This document shows positions 43,641-55,465 of a stretch of DNA of 64,000 nucleotides, piece by piece (position 1 is the stretch's first letter; every line of letters starts with the position of its first letter). The notes beneath the pieces are model-generated. The model was not told the origin of the DNA and did not search any database. It was given only the letters and a program-made list of their open reading frames with translations. The DNA lies in contig CP126191.1 of NCBI GenBank assembly GCA_030272155.1, forward strand, positions 10,659,001 to 10,723,000, given 5' to 3'. A program made the translations under genes and the position numbers. The DNA is from Tetradesmus obliquus. Taxonomy: Eukaryota > Chlorophyta > Chlorophyceae > Sphaeropleales > Scenedesmaceae.

Positions 43641-45192
43641 CCGTGCAGCTGCAGATGAATGGGATGCCATGGCCATGGTTTGACTGCAATGTAAACTCAA
43701 TGAGCGGCCGAGCCATCCAACAGTCATTGCAAGTCCCAGCCAACCATCAAGCAGATCTCCTAGTTGTCCCAGCTGTCACAGCAGCATACACCAAGTGATA
43801 CGGCAGGGTGGCAATGGCGCAGCATCATATGTGCCGCCCCATGCCAGTCTTCACAGCACTGGAAGCTGCGGTGCACGCCAGCCAATGCCCACAGCCGTCA
43901 CCCCATATGCAGATCAGGGACATTGGCAGCTACATTGGAAGAGCCTGTCTATTGGCTTTGTCTCCGCCTTGACCCTGCTGCTAGTTGTCCCGCATGCATA
44001 GCCACCACATGCTTTTGGAGGCCATTTGCAGTCGCATTAAATGTGGGGAGCGGGGTCACTTGCTGTTTTGGCACAGCTGGTGGCGCATCAACTGCTGTCA
44101 CCGTCACGCATCAACTGCATTGCAGCATTTGTGTCTGCATCGTGTGTTGCATCCGTTTTGAAGGCGGGAATGGCTGTGGCTGGAGTTCTCACCCATGGCA
44201 ACTGGAGTTCGTTTGCACAGTGCGACGGGGTGTGTTTAGGCATGCAGCCCCAGCAATCAGGGTGCAGCAACATGCCCGCCAAGCTGGCTTGCCAAGCGAG
44301 GGGTGGTGTCATTGTTCCCATTGCCGCTTCTAGCAAGGTTGGCGCGCAGCCTGCCCTGGCAGGCAAACTCAGCTGTTAAAATAGTATTATGATGATGCTG
44401 TGTTTGGGCAGTTGCTTGGTTGTGCAGCATGTTGCTCACAACATATTGACTGTAAGGTCAACTGCATGCATGGTTGTGGCTCATGCCGCATTCCTGTAAA
44501 GTCCACAGTTCCCAGCAGCAATCGGCCCTGTGTGATTGCTGTGGTCCACAGCAGCATTGCACGGCAATATCTTTTGACATTGCTGAACCAAAGGCGGACC
44601 AGATTGCCGTCATATATGTTACAGAGTGAACCCTGTCTGCAGCTGCTGCAGCTGACTCATGAGCCACTACCATCCAGTTTTGACACTCAAAACTGCAGCC
44701 ACAATTGGTGCCAAGTGGCGCAGACCACTCTTGCCCTCAAGGAAGGTTTCGACCCTCTAAGCACAGATGTCCACCAACCATGCGCAGGCCGTAAATTTAC
44801 GGCGCGCACAAGCGGAACCCGCACTCGTTCAGTGCAACACACTGCTGCCAATTTCAGGCAGCCGAGACCTAGACAGTCAGCCCTCAGACCAACACAGCAC
44901 ACGCCCCGTGCTGGTGGCTGCCTGCCGCAAGGCAGGCCAGCACAGCGCCACATGCACAAGTATCCAGTGTACAGCAAGACAGCCATGAACACAAAGTCAG
45001 CGCTCGGAGCCTGCTGTTGCCGCAGCTTGTGAGGCCTGACTTTGCATTTGATGTCAGGTTTCTTGAAGTGTACATATGCAGCTGTGTATCACTGCACCTA
45101 CTTTCCCACGCCGCAACGCCAGCGCTGCACTACATTGGTAGCTCCGTGCCTGCACGTACATGCGCCAGCCCAGCATTGCTGCCTGGCGTTGC
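43641..45192. other. Intergenic, no gene recognised
   Basis: About 1.5 kb between the HIG1-like repeats and the end of the PUB gene. Several open frames exist on both strands but none shows a motif or splice pattern I can support. Confidence 0.35.
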
Positions 45193-46015
45193 TCACGCCT
45201 GCACGCTGACCATGGCTGCCAGGTTCTTGCTGGAGCTGGAGCGCATGTCCTTCTGCAGCCGCTCCTTGGCGGCCTCCACAATGCGCACCTGTGCAGCAGC
45301 AGCAGCAGCAGCGGCAACAGGATGGGTCACTGTGCAACAAAGGAGATGAGAAGGCCAACCTACTTACATCGGCGCAGCATTGCAGGGGCTGGCTTGCAGC
45401 ACTCGTGCCCTGCAACACAAACCCACAACACTGGCATGCGGTGCTATTTGGCAGCAATGTGCATGGCAGCTGCTGCACTTCAAAACATCAAACCACGCAC
45501 CTCCTTCATGGAGAAGAAGGTGCCCTCGCGCACCACCAGCTCCTGCGGGTTGGCCTCGTCAGCCACCCAGCCCAGCGCAGCCATGGCCTCCAGTGCACCT
45601 GGGGACAGCGGCAGCAGGCAGCACAACACCACGATGAGCATCAGCCAATGAAGCAGCTACCGCTTTGTTCAGCAGTGCTAGCAAGTGACGCATCTTTGAA
45701 CAAGCCACTTGCTCACTTGCATGCATGCTGCTGATGCAAGCAAACCTACGCGTCCCACGTTCCTGCAAATGCCCTTCCGCTGCTGCCGGCACTACCAGCA
45801 CTGCAGAACACAGGCGCCAGTTGGCAGCTGCCACGCCAGCAGCCCTCACCGTGTGTGCTGCTGATGGTGTCTGCCACCTTCTTGTTGGTGAGCTTCACGC
45901 GCCTGAACTTGTCCTCGCGCGGGCTCACCGCGCAGTTGTACAGCAGCTTGCCCATCACCTCCAGCGTCTCAACAGACTTGACTGCCTGCACGGCGGCCTC
46001 CACCTCTGCAGACAT
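45193..46015 (-). CDS. Small PUB-domain protein
   Basis: Three exons (45850-46015, 45501-45598, 45193-45288), 119 codons plus stop, phases consistent. The start MSAEVEAAVQAVKSVETLEV precedes the domain directly. The PUB fold, which binds the C-terminal tail of the AAA ATPase p97/CDC48, is seen in VMGKLLYNCAVSPREDKFRR, VKLTNKKVADTISSTHGALE and AMAALGWVADE. The pattern of a short helix, R-R-V-K-L-T-N and A-L-E-A-M-A-A-L-G-W is typical. Helix 4 continues in the last exon (RIVEAAKERLQKD). No UBA, UBX or peptide N-glycanase domain is attached, so it is either a stand-alone PUB adaptor or has upstream exons: TCTGCAG at 46006-46008 could be an acceptor, which would make the ATG part of an intron. 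Confidence 0.7.
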
Positions 46016-46997
46016 ACGAAACAGCAAAGGTAAGTCAACACATATATGATGAAGTCAACAGAAGCCAAGTCCAAAGACAGCATGCAATTGACCAGTGAGT
46101 CGTGCAGCCTGTTGCTGTGGGAGGCAGCTGCTGCCACTGCACAGCACAGCACAGCAATAGCATGCTGCGCCAGCTGCAGTGAACCAGCCTACAGACTCCC
46201 AGAGGACGATTGTTCAGGCCCGCTGCCTGTTCAGCACCCTGCATAACGGTTAAGCTGTGCTGTAGATGGCTGTGTGCGCTGCTGCTGCTACTGCATGCAT
46301 GCACAGAGCTGTGTGCAAAGCCCAGGCAGCCCCACAGCGTGCCAGTGAGTACCAAGCCCCACCTGTGGGCTTGGATGGAGGGAGCTTGGCGGGAACGTAG
46401 CCTGCGGAGACAGGCCGAAGGTGCAGGGTCAGTGGGTGGAAAGGGAAGAGTGGAAAGGGAAGAGTCCGGAGGGACGAAGCACGAGCCGGGCCGTGACAGC
46501 CAGCTATGCCTCTGTGATAGCACACCTGCGTAACCCATTGTGGTACTGTTGCTTTGTGATGTGGGTTCCTGTGCAGGCCCGAGCTCCACAACCAGAACAA
46601 GCGCACAGACGGTGTCACGCACGAACCAAGAAAAATGTTGCGAAGCAGAAGGTGTAAATGGTGCAGGAAGGTGTGCAACACAGCCCTGCTGGACTATTTG
46701 AGGCACTGCCTGTCCCTTGCCCGCTTCCCGTGGGGTTCTCCCTGTGTGACATGTGTCCTGCCGCGCATTGCAGGTCTTGATCGTATAACTTCATACTACA
46801 GGGATGTGAATACGCAACTATATCAGCGCATCTGAAGCCCTCCTACGTCCGCTGTGAAGCTGCCGAGTGCAGCCCTCCCCTTCTCGTTTGCCACTATTTG
46901 CAGATCAAGTCTCATTTGCGATTACAAAGCCCAAGCTGTGATATTCCGTACGCGTGCTGTTGTGAGCTCAGCAGACAGTAGTAACAGTTGGCAACTG
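46016..46997. other. Divergent upstream region of the PUB and GCK genes
   Basis: Spacer between two genes that point away from each other, so it probably carries both promoters. It contains purine-rich GGAAAGGGAAGAGT repeats at about 46439-46466. No gene recognised. Confidence 0.4.
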
Positions 46998-48024
46998 ATG
47001 TCTGGCAGTGGCAGCAGCAGCACTGCTGCTGCCAAGGATGCTAAGGAAGAGTGTGCATGGTGCAAGTTCATGAAAGGAGGCCCATGCAGAGCTGTTTTTG
47101 AGGTGAGCTTTTGTTCTTGGCCTGCAGGCATGCCTTGTACGACAGCCAGATCCCACACTTGTCATGCCAGCAACGTTTCTTTTGGAGCCAGGACAGAGTC
47201 TCGGCCATGCTTTGTCACATGCGGAGCTCCTTGCCTGCAGTTGTTCTGTAAGTTACTTTCAACAAGATCGTTCCATCAACTTGTCTGGACGTTTGGGGTG
47301 GATTGCCTGCTTGCAGACATGGCAGTCCTGTGTGGACAGCGTAGCTGATGGGCCTGAGGGCGCAGCAGACGAAGAGACACGCAAGCAGGCTGTGGAGAAG
47401 TGCTCTGCTGTGGTGAGTTCCTTAAAGCGGCTGTTGATATGAAAAACAAGCCTGAAGTTGAAGTAATGAAGTAATATAGTAGCAGGTCAAAGTGGTGGCA
47501 GCGTACTGCTGTGCCGCGGGAACAGCGCTATGGTGATGCGTGGCACCTTAATGGTCTTGCAGCTGCTGCCTTGTAGCAAGGCAGCCTTTGTTGTGGACTG
47601 GCGAGCAACAGTGTAGCCGAGCATGTATCAAGAACTAATCCCTGGCAGGTTGAGCAGGCGCCGTAGTTGCAGCCGTTAGTTTGGCAGCTGTGTGCTGGGC
47701 TTAGATGCTGCGCGGACATCTGGTGGATGACTCGACTGCTCTTGCATCATTGCATAGCAACTTTGCTACAGGCTTATTAATGACAACTTTTTTGCCTGCT
47801 TCCCTGCCTGCTTGCAGACTGCTCCCCTGTTTGAGTGCCTGGTGCAGCACCCAGAGTACTATGGGCCGCAGCTAGACAGCATGAAGCAGCGTGATGCACA
47901 ACCTGGTGCTAAGGAGCAGCAGCAGCAGCAAGCGCCAGCCAAAACTACCACTGGCAGCAGTGTAGGACAGCAAGCACCAGCAGTTGCTGGGGCTGCCGGC
48001 AAGTTGAGTGCCGCGGCTGTATAG
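46998..48024 (+). CDS. GCK-domain protein
   Basis: Three exons (46998-47102, 47317-47412, 47818-48024), 135 codons plus stop. The GCK domain is a Cys-rich module, resembling twin-CxnC proteins, seen mainly in plants and algae. Its hallmarks are here: EECAWCKFMKGGPCRAVFET, then WQSCVDSV, an acidic helix with VEKCSAV, and LFECLVQHPEYYGPQL, with six cysteines in the expected positions. The N-terminus is a short Ser/Gly stretch without a clear targeting signal. The C-terminus (QQQQQAPAKTTTGSSVG) is low complexity. The start is chosen at 46998 because the codons before it are not conserved-looking; an upstream in-frame ATG exists at 46854. Confidence 0.82.
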
Positions 48025-49090
48025 TGAAGCAGTAGCTGGTGGGTGGGGCTCACAGCTGCTTGAGGGTGTTGCTGTTGAGAGTCTATTTCTAGCAAGTTTA
48101 GATTGGCTGATGTTATCTCCCATCAGATGTGGATAGCTTCAGCGTTGTGGGAAGACAGTAGTGTCCTGTAGTGTGACTGCTGCAGCAAGCAGCTGCGGTC
48201 AGCTGCTGGCAACAGCCGAGTGGAAGCGTGTTGGCGGCCCTTCAGCTGCTGTAGCATGCAACGCCGCCGTTTTGCAAAGCTTGCTTTTTATAGTTCATTA
48301 CCACATGGTGGTCTGCATTCTGTGTTGTTGTGCTTGAACCTGCCGGCACAAATGTTGGCTGAACCTGGTCTCCTGCAGGGTTGTGTGCATGCAGTGTAGC
48401 AACGAGAGCATGTTGAGTGCATGCATGAGCTTTGACTGTGGCAGTGACATTATCAATTATATGTCACGCTGCAACTTGTGTGTTGTGTCCTTGTTGCGAG
48501 TGCCTAGTGCTGCATGCATGTGCGGCATGTCCAAGGTACTGTTGCATAGGACATGTTGGATCGACTGCTTCTACGTGGTATGGCATATCCCACGTATGGT
48601 CAGCATGTGGCATGTATGCAAGTGGGTTTGCTGGCAGAGCAACTTCATCTTAGGGCCCATGGCATGGACTTTGGAAAGGCACTGTCAATGTAGTTGGCTG
48701 CCATGAACCAGCTTGTGGGTGTGAAGTTGGGCGCATCAAACCGGTCTGTTGTGTTGGACGGACGGCGTGGTATTCAGGTGCGTTGCAGGTGTCGTTGCAG
48801 GTTGGTTCTGAAGCGTTCCTGACAGGTGCTGACATGCCCCAACATGTCGAGAGTTCAAGACTGTGTGATTGCATGACACGCTGTAAGTTATGGCTGGCTT
48901 GAATGTCCCACATGACTGTTTTTTTCCTCGTTAGTATCCATTTGTGTCCTGTCAGCGTGTCTGAAGGCACTTTCGTCGGACACGTCGCCCGTCAGCAGAA
49001 CGCTGCTCTGTGTGGATACCATCAGCACAGCGTTAATTGCCAGTAACTTTTGAATTACGACCTTCACATTCAACCGTAGCGATCTACAGC
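48025..49090. other. Intergenic, no gene recognised
   Basis: About 1 kb of TG-rich sequence between the GCK stop and the carbonic anhydrase start. No domain-bearing open frame was seen. Confidence 0.4.
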
Positions 49091-51399
49091 ATGCACTGCT
49101 TGCACAAGCAGCAGCTGCCACAGCAGCAGGTCACCAGAGCAGCAACCTTCCGTGTTGCGTGCCCAGTGCCGAGGAATGTGGTGCTGCGTGCTACAGCTTC
49201 TCAGGAAGGTCCACTTATACATCAGACCAGGGCTGTAGACAACCTGGCTTCACAGGATGCTGCAGCAGTCAACAGGCGCCGGATGATCATGCTTGGATGT
49301 GCCTGCTGCAGCAGCCTGATGCTGGCTGGGCAGCACACACCTGCAAAAGCCAGCGATGGGTCAGTATTCACCTACGGTGAGTGCAACTGTTTTCTGATGT
49401 GTCATTACACAACAGCAGTCCTGCAGGAAAGGGTGCTGTGAGCCCTGTCCTCATCAGTGACACACTTCACACAGCAGAGCTGCGCATCACCTGCGCTTGC
49501 TGCGCCCTGCTCCTGTGCTTGACCCAGCACACAATGCCGAGTGTTGTGGCGAGCCATTCTTAGTCTTACCATTAAAAGTGTCACTCATTTGCTGCCGACC
49601 CTTGCCCTCCCTGCCCTCCCTGCTGTGCTGCTGCTGCTTGCAGGAGAGGAGGCGGGCCCGCTGGCTTGGGGCGGCACCTGCTCTGCTGGGCAGCAGCAGT
49701 CGCCCATCAACCTGCCCAGCAGCAGCGCGGCAGCCAGGGCCTGCGGCGGCCAACCAGCGCCTGTGTTCCAGTGAGTGCGCTGCAGCAGCCGGGGCAAAGC
49801 AGCTGCGTGTTTTGTTTCACAACCGCGGACGCAGCAGTGACGCTCGCACATGCTGCGCCGTCAGCAGCAGACAGGCCTCCCGGGGTGCTGAATTGCTGGC
49901 CTCTAATGTGTCACAAGCTGCAGCAGTGTGACGCAGTATGGTGTAGTCTTTGCCAGGCTGTGTGGCAGAGGCGATGCCGTGCGCCTCATGTAGAGTAAGC
50001 ACGCTACAGCAACCACAGCGCAGCTGCAGTTGCCCACTGCAAAGCAACACCGCTGTCCGGCACTTGTTGGCGCAGGTACCGCCGTGACAACCAAGTACGG
50101 GTGAAGAACACTGGCACCACCATACAGGTGCAGCGGTTAGCTTACCCCTGTCAGCAGTGCTCGTAAGTCAGCAGCACGCAGTGGCGCATACTGCACGGAT
50201 GCGTTTACAGCCAAGCATCGCTTCTCCACCAAAGGAAGAGGACAGCATGCTGCCGGCACGTGTGTTTGCATCTCAAGCTGCCAGACCATGCTGAAGGATC
50301 ACTGCCTGCCTTGCCTGCAGGTCAACTTTTGAATCGGGTAACTTGGTGCCATGGGGTTATCTCAGCGTGTCACAGCACAGGAGGGGACAGCATGCAGCCA
50401 AAGTGCAACTTGAGTTGTCCTGTGTGTGGCACACTGCCTGCAGGTTAACTTTGAGCCGGGCAACAGCGTGGCCTGGGGCGATGCGCAGCTGGAGCTGCTG
50501 CAGTTCCACTTCCACACGCCCAGCGAGCATGCCTGGGACGGCCAGCGCAGCGCCATGGAGGCGCACCTGGTGCACAGGAACACAGCAACAGGTGCGGCTG
50601 TGCTGGGGCTGCACACTTGGTGGTGTGGATTTGGTGGTTGTTGGTGGTGTGGCTGAGCAGCAGTGGCATCAGCAGAAGCAGCAGCAGCGGTAGGGGTCAG
50701 CTGCAGGGGGCGAGCAGTGGTGCAGCATGGTGGTGCATGTGCTGCCGACAGGCAGCAGCAGGCGCACAATCACGCTCAGCAAGGCGAGGCCCATTGCTGA
50801 CCTGTGTGCGCTGCATCCTGTATTCTGCTATGTAACCGCTGCCGTTGCTGCTGCAGGGGGCTTTGCCGTGGTGGCAGTGATGCTGCAGCCACCCAGCAGC
50901 AGCGCTGCCCAGCCCAACCCCTGCCTCGCAGCAGCACTCGCCCACGTGCCTGACACACCACAGGCAGAGGCAGCATGCCCTAGCAGTGTCAACCCGCAGC
51001 AGCTGCTGCCTGCTGGTGCTGCTGCTGCGCGGTTTGTGCACTATGCTGGCTCTCTGACCACGCCGCCCTGCTCGGAGCAGGTGGACTGGCTGGTGTGGGA
51101 GCAGCCGCTGCCTGTCACTGACAAGCAGGTGCACGGTGACGGGCAGGAGACCACTCGTAGGATCTGTGTACTGGTCAAATGCCACTGCATTGACGCACCT
51201 CAGCAAATCAGCGGTTTGTGCAGCAATGTGTAACACAGTAGCCTTGTGCTTGCGCTGATGATGTGTGCTGCTGCTTGCCGCGCAGGTGCTGGACTTCATG
51301 CGCTTTGCTGGTGCCGGCAGGAGCTACGGGCACAATGCACGGCCCCTGCAGCCCCTGAACGGCCGTGCACTGGACTATAGCTGCATAGCAGGAGCCTAA
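49091..51399 (+). CDS. Alpha-carbonic anhydrase, probable thylakoid-lumen type
   Basis: Zinc enzyme interconverting CO2 and bicarbonate. Exons: 49091-49376, 49644-49770, 50076-50127, 50444-50591, 50857-51128, 51286-51399; 332 codons plus stop. The first 90 residues look like a bipartite targeting signal: a Ser/Thr/Arg-rich transit part, then RRR at 62-64, a hydrophobic Cys-rich core (MIMLGCACCSSLMLAG) and PAKAS as cleavage site, as in twin-arginine lumen proteins such as Chlamydomonas CAH3. Catalytic core: AGQQQSPINLP; zinc ligands in LQFHFHTPSEHAWDG (two His) and EAHLVHRN (third His); and GSLTTPPCSEQVDWLVW with the conserved Thr. The insert QPPSSSAAQPNPC and Ala runs lengthen the middle. All ligands are intact, so activity is expected. 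Lumen location is inferred, and suggests a role in the carbon-concentrating mechanism. Confidence 0.92.
50318..50352 (+). repeat. Intronic copy of the carbonic anhydrase exon 4 start
   Basis: CTGCAGGTCAACTTTTGAAT and CGGGTAACTTGGTGCC resemble CTGCAGGTTAACTTTGAGCC and GGGCAACAGCGTGGCC at 50438-50474. The copy has an intact acceptor but a one-base insertion that shifts the frame and makes a stop (TTTTGA). It lies about 120 bases upstream of the functional exon. Confidence 0.82.
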
Positions 51400-52189
51400 G
51401 ACTTTTGGGGTCAAGATATCAAAGCAACAGCCTGCTGGTAATCCTGCCCTATGTTTGGGTAGGTTTTTGTTGGATTAGCAGCTGGTGCTCTGGCGAGGCG
51501 TTGTCAGACCTACTCAATCAAGTCTGTTGGTGTAAAACATACAGACTTGATCTGTTGTGGCTGGTGATTCTGTGGCACGGAGGCGACCCGTCCAGGCTTC
51601 TTTCCACTTTCAACAGTCCAACTTGGACTGTTGGCTACTTGGCAAGTAACGCCCTGAAGCACGTTTGGGGCGCAGGAGGCAATCGCCGGCTGAAACGTAT
51701 GGCAAGTACAATAAAGTTACCTTCTAGCCCTTGCAGCACCGCTGTAAGTGCGCATATTGCAAGGTAACGGCCAAATGGAGGCATTCCTCCACCGCTGAAT
51801 AGCCCACTTGGCGCCAGTGGCCGATTCTTGTGCGTTGGAGTGGCAGGATCGACGCTATCGAGTGGCGTTAATGGATGGCGCTATACAGATAAGTGCACTT
51901 GTTTGTTGTGAGTTCAAGTCCTGCCGGCACAAGATGGCATGCCATCGCAGTTCTACGGAACTTCACACATGAACATTCGGCATGTTTAGCACACTGTAAC
52001 CACAGCAACTACCAGCTCAACAAGCATATGTTGAAACGTTTTCAAGATTTGCATTTCGAGATCGCACAACAACGTCTGCTGACAGGGCAAATTGCCCCGG
52101 GCTTGACGGATTTGCACAGCGGTGATACGTGGACTGCCTGATTGTTCGTGACTTTGTGAATACCAAATTGACAAAGCTTGTGAGCTGTG
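51400..52189. other. Intergenic, no gene recognised
   Basis: Carbonic anhydrase 3' flank and upstream region of the beta-helix gene. At 51826-51933 the ends can pair (TCTTGTG with CACAAGA) around a GTTCAAGTCC box, faintly tRNA-like, but no acceptable cloverleaf was found. Confidence 0.35.
51531..51535 (+). terminator. Candidate polyadenylation signal TGTAA
   Basis: TGTAA is the usual polyadenylation signal of chlorophycean green algae. This copy lies about 130 bases after the carbonic anhydrase stop codon. Confidence 0.3.
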
Positions 52190-53960
52190 ATGCGGCGAGT
52201 GGCTTCCGGCCGCTGGGCTTTTGTGCTGGGCTACAGTGCTCTGCTGCTGTGTGGTCTCTCGCTGGTCGCTGCCACATCAGGTAACGGGCTGTGCTTGTCA
52301 AAAGCTATGACTTCACATGATAAAGCAATGAACAGCTTCAGAGCAGCTGAGACCTGCTACGGGACCTGCTTTGTCAGCTGTAAGCAGTAACCCCAGCAAG
52401 GAAGGCCACATGCAGGGCACACAAGGAATGGATACACAATGGCAAACTCAATGTAATACATGTTCCACATAGTGGGAGCAGCTAAAGCCGTCAATCATGC
52501 CACCAGTTGCACACCTTGTGCTGCAACAACCTGCTTCCGCCGACGACGCCGCTGCTTCCGCTGCGGCTGCTGCTGCTGCTGCTTTTGTAACAGCTTTGCC
52601 GGCAGGGCCGCCTGCTGCACGGCTGCTGGCAACGGCATGGAACCCACCCACGCCCCCTCAGCCCTCGCTGCCTTGCAGGAAGACAGCAGTGGACACAACA
52701 GGGTGGGCAGCTGGGGATGAGCAGGGCAGCTGCACACACGTTTGGCGACATAACAGCGGCAGGGGCATGCACCAGCAGCGTTAGCAGCCAGTCGCGTGAG
52801 CAGAGGATGCAAGAAGCGGCCGCAGGAGATACTGTACAATCTGACAAGCCCGTTATTGGCTGATGTTGAGCTGTCACAACCATGCAACATTGCAATGGCA
52901 TGCACAGCTGCCGGCTGCTTGCCGCATCCAATTTACCACGGCAACTGTTGATGGGCACGCCACACAAGAGCGACTTGTACCACAAGTTCAGCAGCACTCA
53001 GCTTGCAACCTGCTGCTGCTCCTGCTGCTGCTTGTGTGCTATGCAGCTTCATCACCTTGTGGGTCGATGCAGCAGCCAAAGGCGAGGAGCTGGGCACACG
53101 GTCAGCGCCCTACCACAGCATGGGCCCAGCAGTGGCGGCCATCCCCAAGGCAGTGAAGCTGACCCGGGGCATCGTCATCAACGTCATGCCAGTAAGCCGC
53201 TGTTGGAAATCATTTGAACTGAGTGCAAGGGATTAAAGCAGCTGAAGAGTTTCTGACAAAGACAACAGCCAGCAGCAGCAGCAGCACCAGCAGCAGCAGC
53301 AGCAGCAGCACCAGCAGCAGCATATGCTGGTGATGTGGCTGCAGCTGCTGCACTGCCTGGCTGTGTGCAGTGCAGGAGCAGTGAAGCCTGTGCAGCTGAA
53401 GCTGCTGAATTGCGTCCAGCATAGCAGCCCTGTTCCTGTCGACACTGCATCCATGACCTGCCTGCATCCCTTTTGTGCCCGACCGCCTTGCAGGGCATTG
53501 TGTACCTCTCACGCGACAAGGCGCTGTGGTTTGAGAGCCTGTGGGGCACCCCATCAGCGCCCATTGTGCTGCAGCGCGCGCCAGGCACAGCAGGCGAGGC
53601 AGACCTGCAGGGCATAGAGGTGTTCGACTGCACCTGGCTGTATTTCGTTGGGGTTACGTTCAGACAGGTGCGGCTGCAAACACTGCATCTGGCTGCACTG
53701 CATTGAAGATTGACACTGCAACATGGCCCTCAACGCCGCGACTGCTAGCGTGAAGTTGGTGCTGCATGCTATGCTAAAGCATGGTGTTTGTCAACTGTTG
53801 CTGGGCTGACATAATGCTGCTAGCATCCTCGACCCCACATCAGGCACACACAGGGTGCGTTATTTGCCACAGAGATGCTCAGCAGCGGCTGCAGATGCCC
53901 GCAGGGCCATTGGCGTTTTCCGCCTAACCTACCAAACATACCTGCTGCTGCTGGTGCTGG

Positions 53961-54005
<45 letters not shown>

Positions 54006-55377
54006 TGCTGCTGCAGCCCAATGACAGCTATGGTGGCGGCGATGTGGTGCATGTCGCGCACAGCGCCTACATTCACCTGCTGGGCATCGCTGCCATTGGG
54101 CAGTCAGTGGACGACATGAAGCCGCAGGAGACTATCAAGGTGGGCGGCAGCTGGGTTATCGGTTTTGTGATTTCATCGTTGGCCTGCTGCACCAACATCC
54201 GTGCAAGGGTGTTAAGACAGCAGCGGCGTGCTGTCCAAGCAGCACACAATGCACCGTGTTCTAGTGTCCTGCACTTACATTCACATGCGGATGCGCGCTC
54301 GCTGCTTCTTGGTTGGCGTGCTGCAGGTGAACCATTTGCAGTGCATCTACATCAAAGACAGTGAAGCCTCCTACACTTAACACCATTTAAATGCTCACTC
54401 GCTGCTGTGTGATGGGCATGCTGCAGGTGAACCAGGTGCAGGGCATGTACATCGAGGACAGCGACGTCTCCCATGCGGGTGACAACAGCGTGGACTTTGT
54501 GGCGGTGCAGTACGGCCACGTGTGCAGGACCAAGATACACGAGGCCAACTGGTGCATATACGCCAAAGGTGCGCAATGCAATGCAGCCGAAGCTTACATA
54601 GCAAGTTTGACTAGGTATGCCCTGATTGACTAGGTATGCCCTGATTGACTAGGTATGCCCTGATTGACTAGGTATGCCCTGATTGACTAGGTATGCCCTG
54701 ATTGACTAGGTATGCCCTGATTGACTAGGTATGCCCTGATTGACTAGGTATGCCCTGATTGACTAGGTATGCCCTGATTGACTAGGTATGCCCTGATTGA
54801 CTAGGTATGCCCTGATTGTGTGACTAGGTATGCCCTGATTGTGTGACTAGGTATGCCCTGATTGTGTGACTAGGTATGCCCTGATTGTGTCGCATCCCAC
54901 TGCCTGCAGGATCCTGCATACGTTCGTGCTTGCTTTTATGCATGACCTTGCCTGCGCTGGTACGCATTACTGTGTACCAATCTGCACAGGGTGAGCAGCC
55001 AGCAGCGCATGCTGACATGCCAACTGTAATCTCACTGTCAACAATGCCTGGGTGATGTGTGCAGGCGGCTCTGCATATTTGCTGATTGACAGCAACTCTG
55101 TGTACAATTGCAACGAGGCAGGGCTCAGGATTGGCCAGGGCACAGGGTTTGAGGTGAGCAGCTTGGCTGCAGTGCAGCTTGCTGTAGTGGCGACAGGCTT
55201 ACTACCCCGTACACAGCACTTCCAAACAATGAATACGCCTCGCAGCAACATGCAGCTTGCAGTGAAGGTCGCCGCCCGGCCATGTGCTTCTCATGCGCTT
55301 GACTGTGATCTAACACAAAACACGGCCCGCATGCGGCTGTTGGGTACTTGCGGCTAATACTTGCGCCAAGCCGCTGC

Positions 55378-55465
<88 letters not shown>

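Noticed and set aside
46035-46706. Minus-strand open frame of 223 codons between the PUB and GCK genes
   Set aside because: No recognisable domain and mixed composition. It overlaps what should be the divergent promoter region.
51826-51933. tRNA-like element: pairing ends and a GTTCAAGTCC box
   Set aside because: The D-arm and anticodon arm cannot be drawn in standard form and the A-box is poor. Two alternative acceptor stems are equally good, which points to chance.
54609-54892. Regularly spaced repeats considered as a CRISPR array
   Set aside because: The units are directly adjacent with no unique spacers, in a eukaryotic intron. It is a minisatellite.
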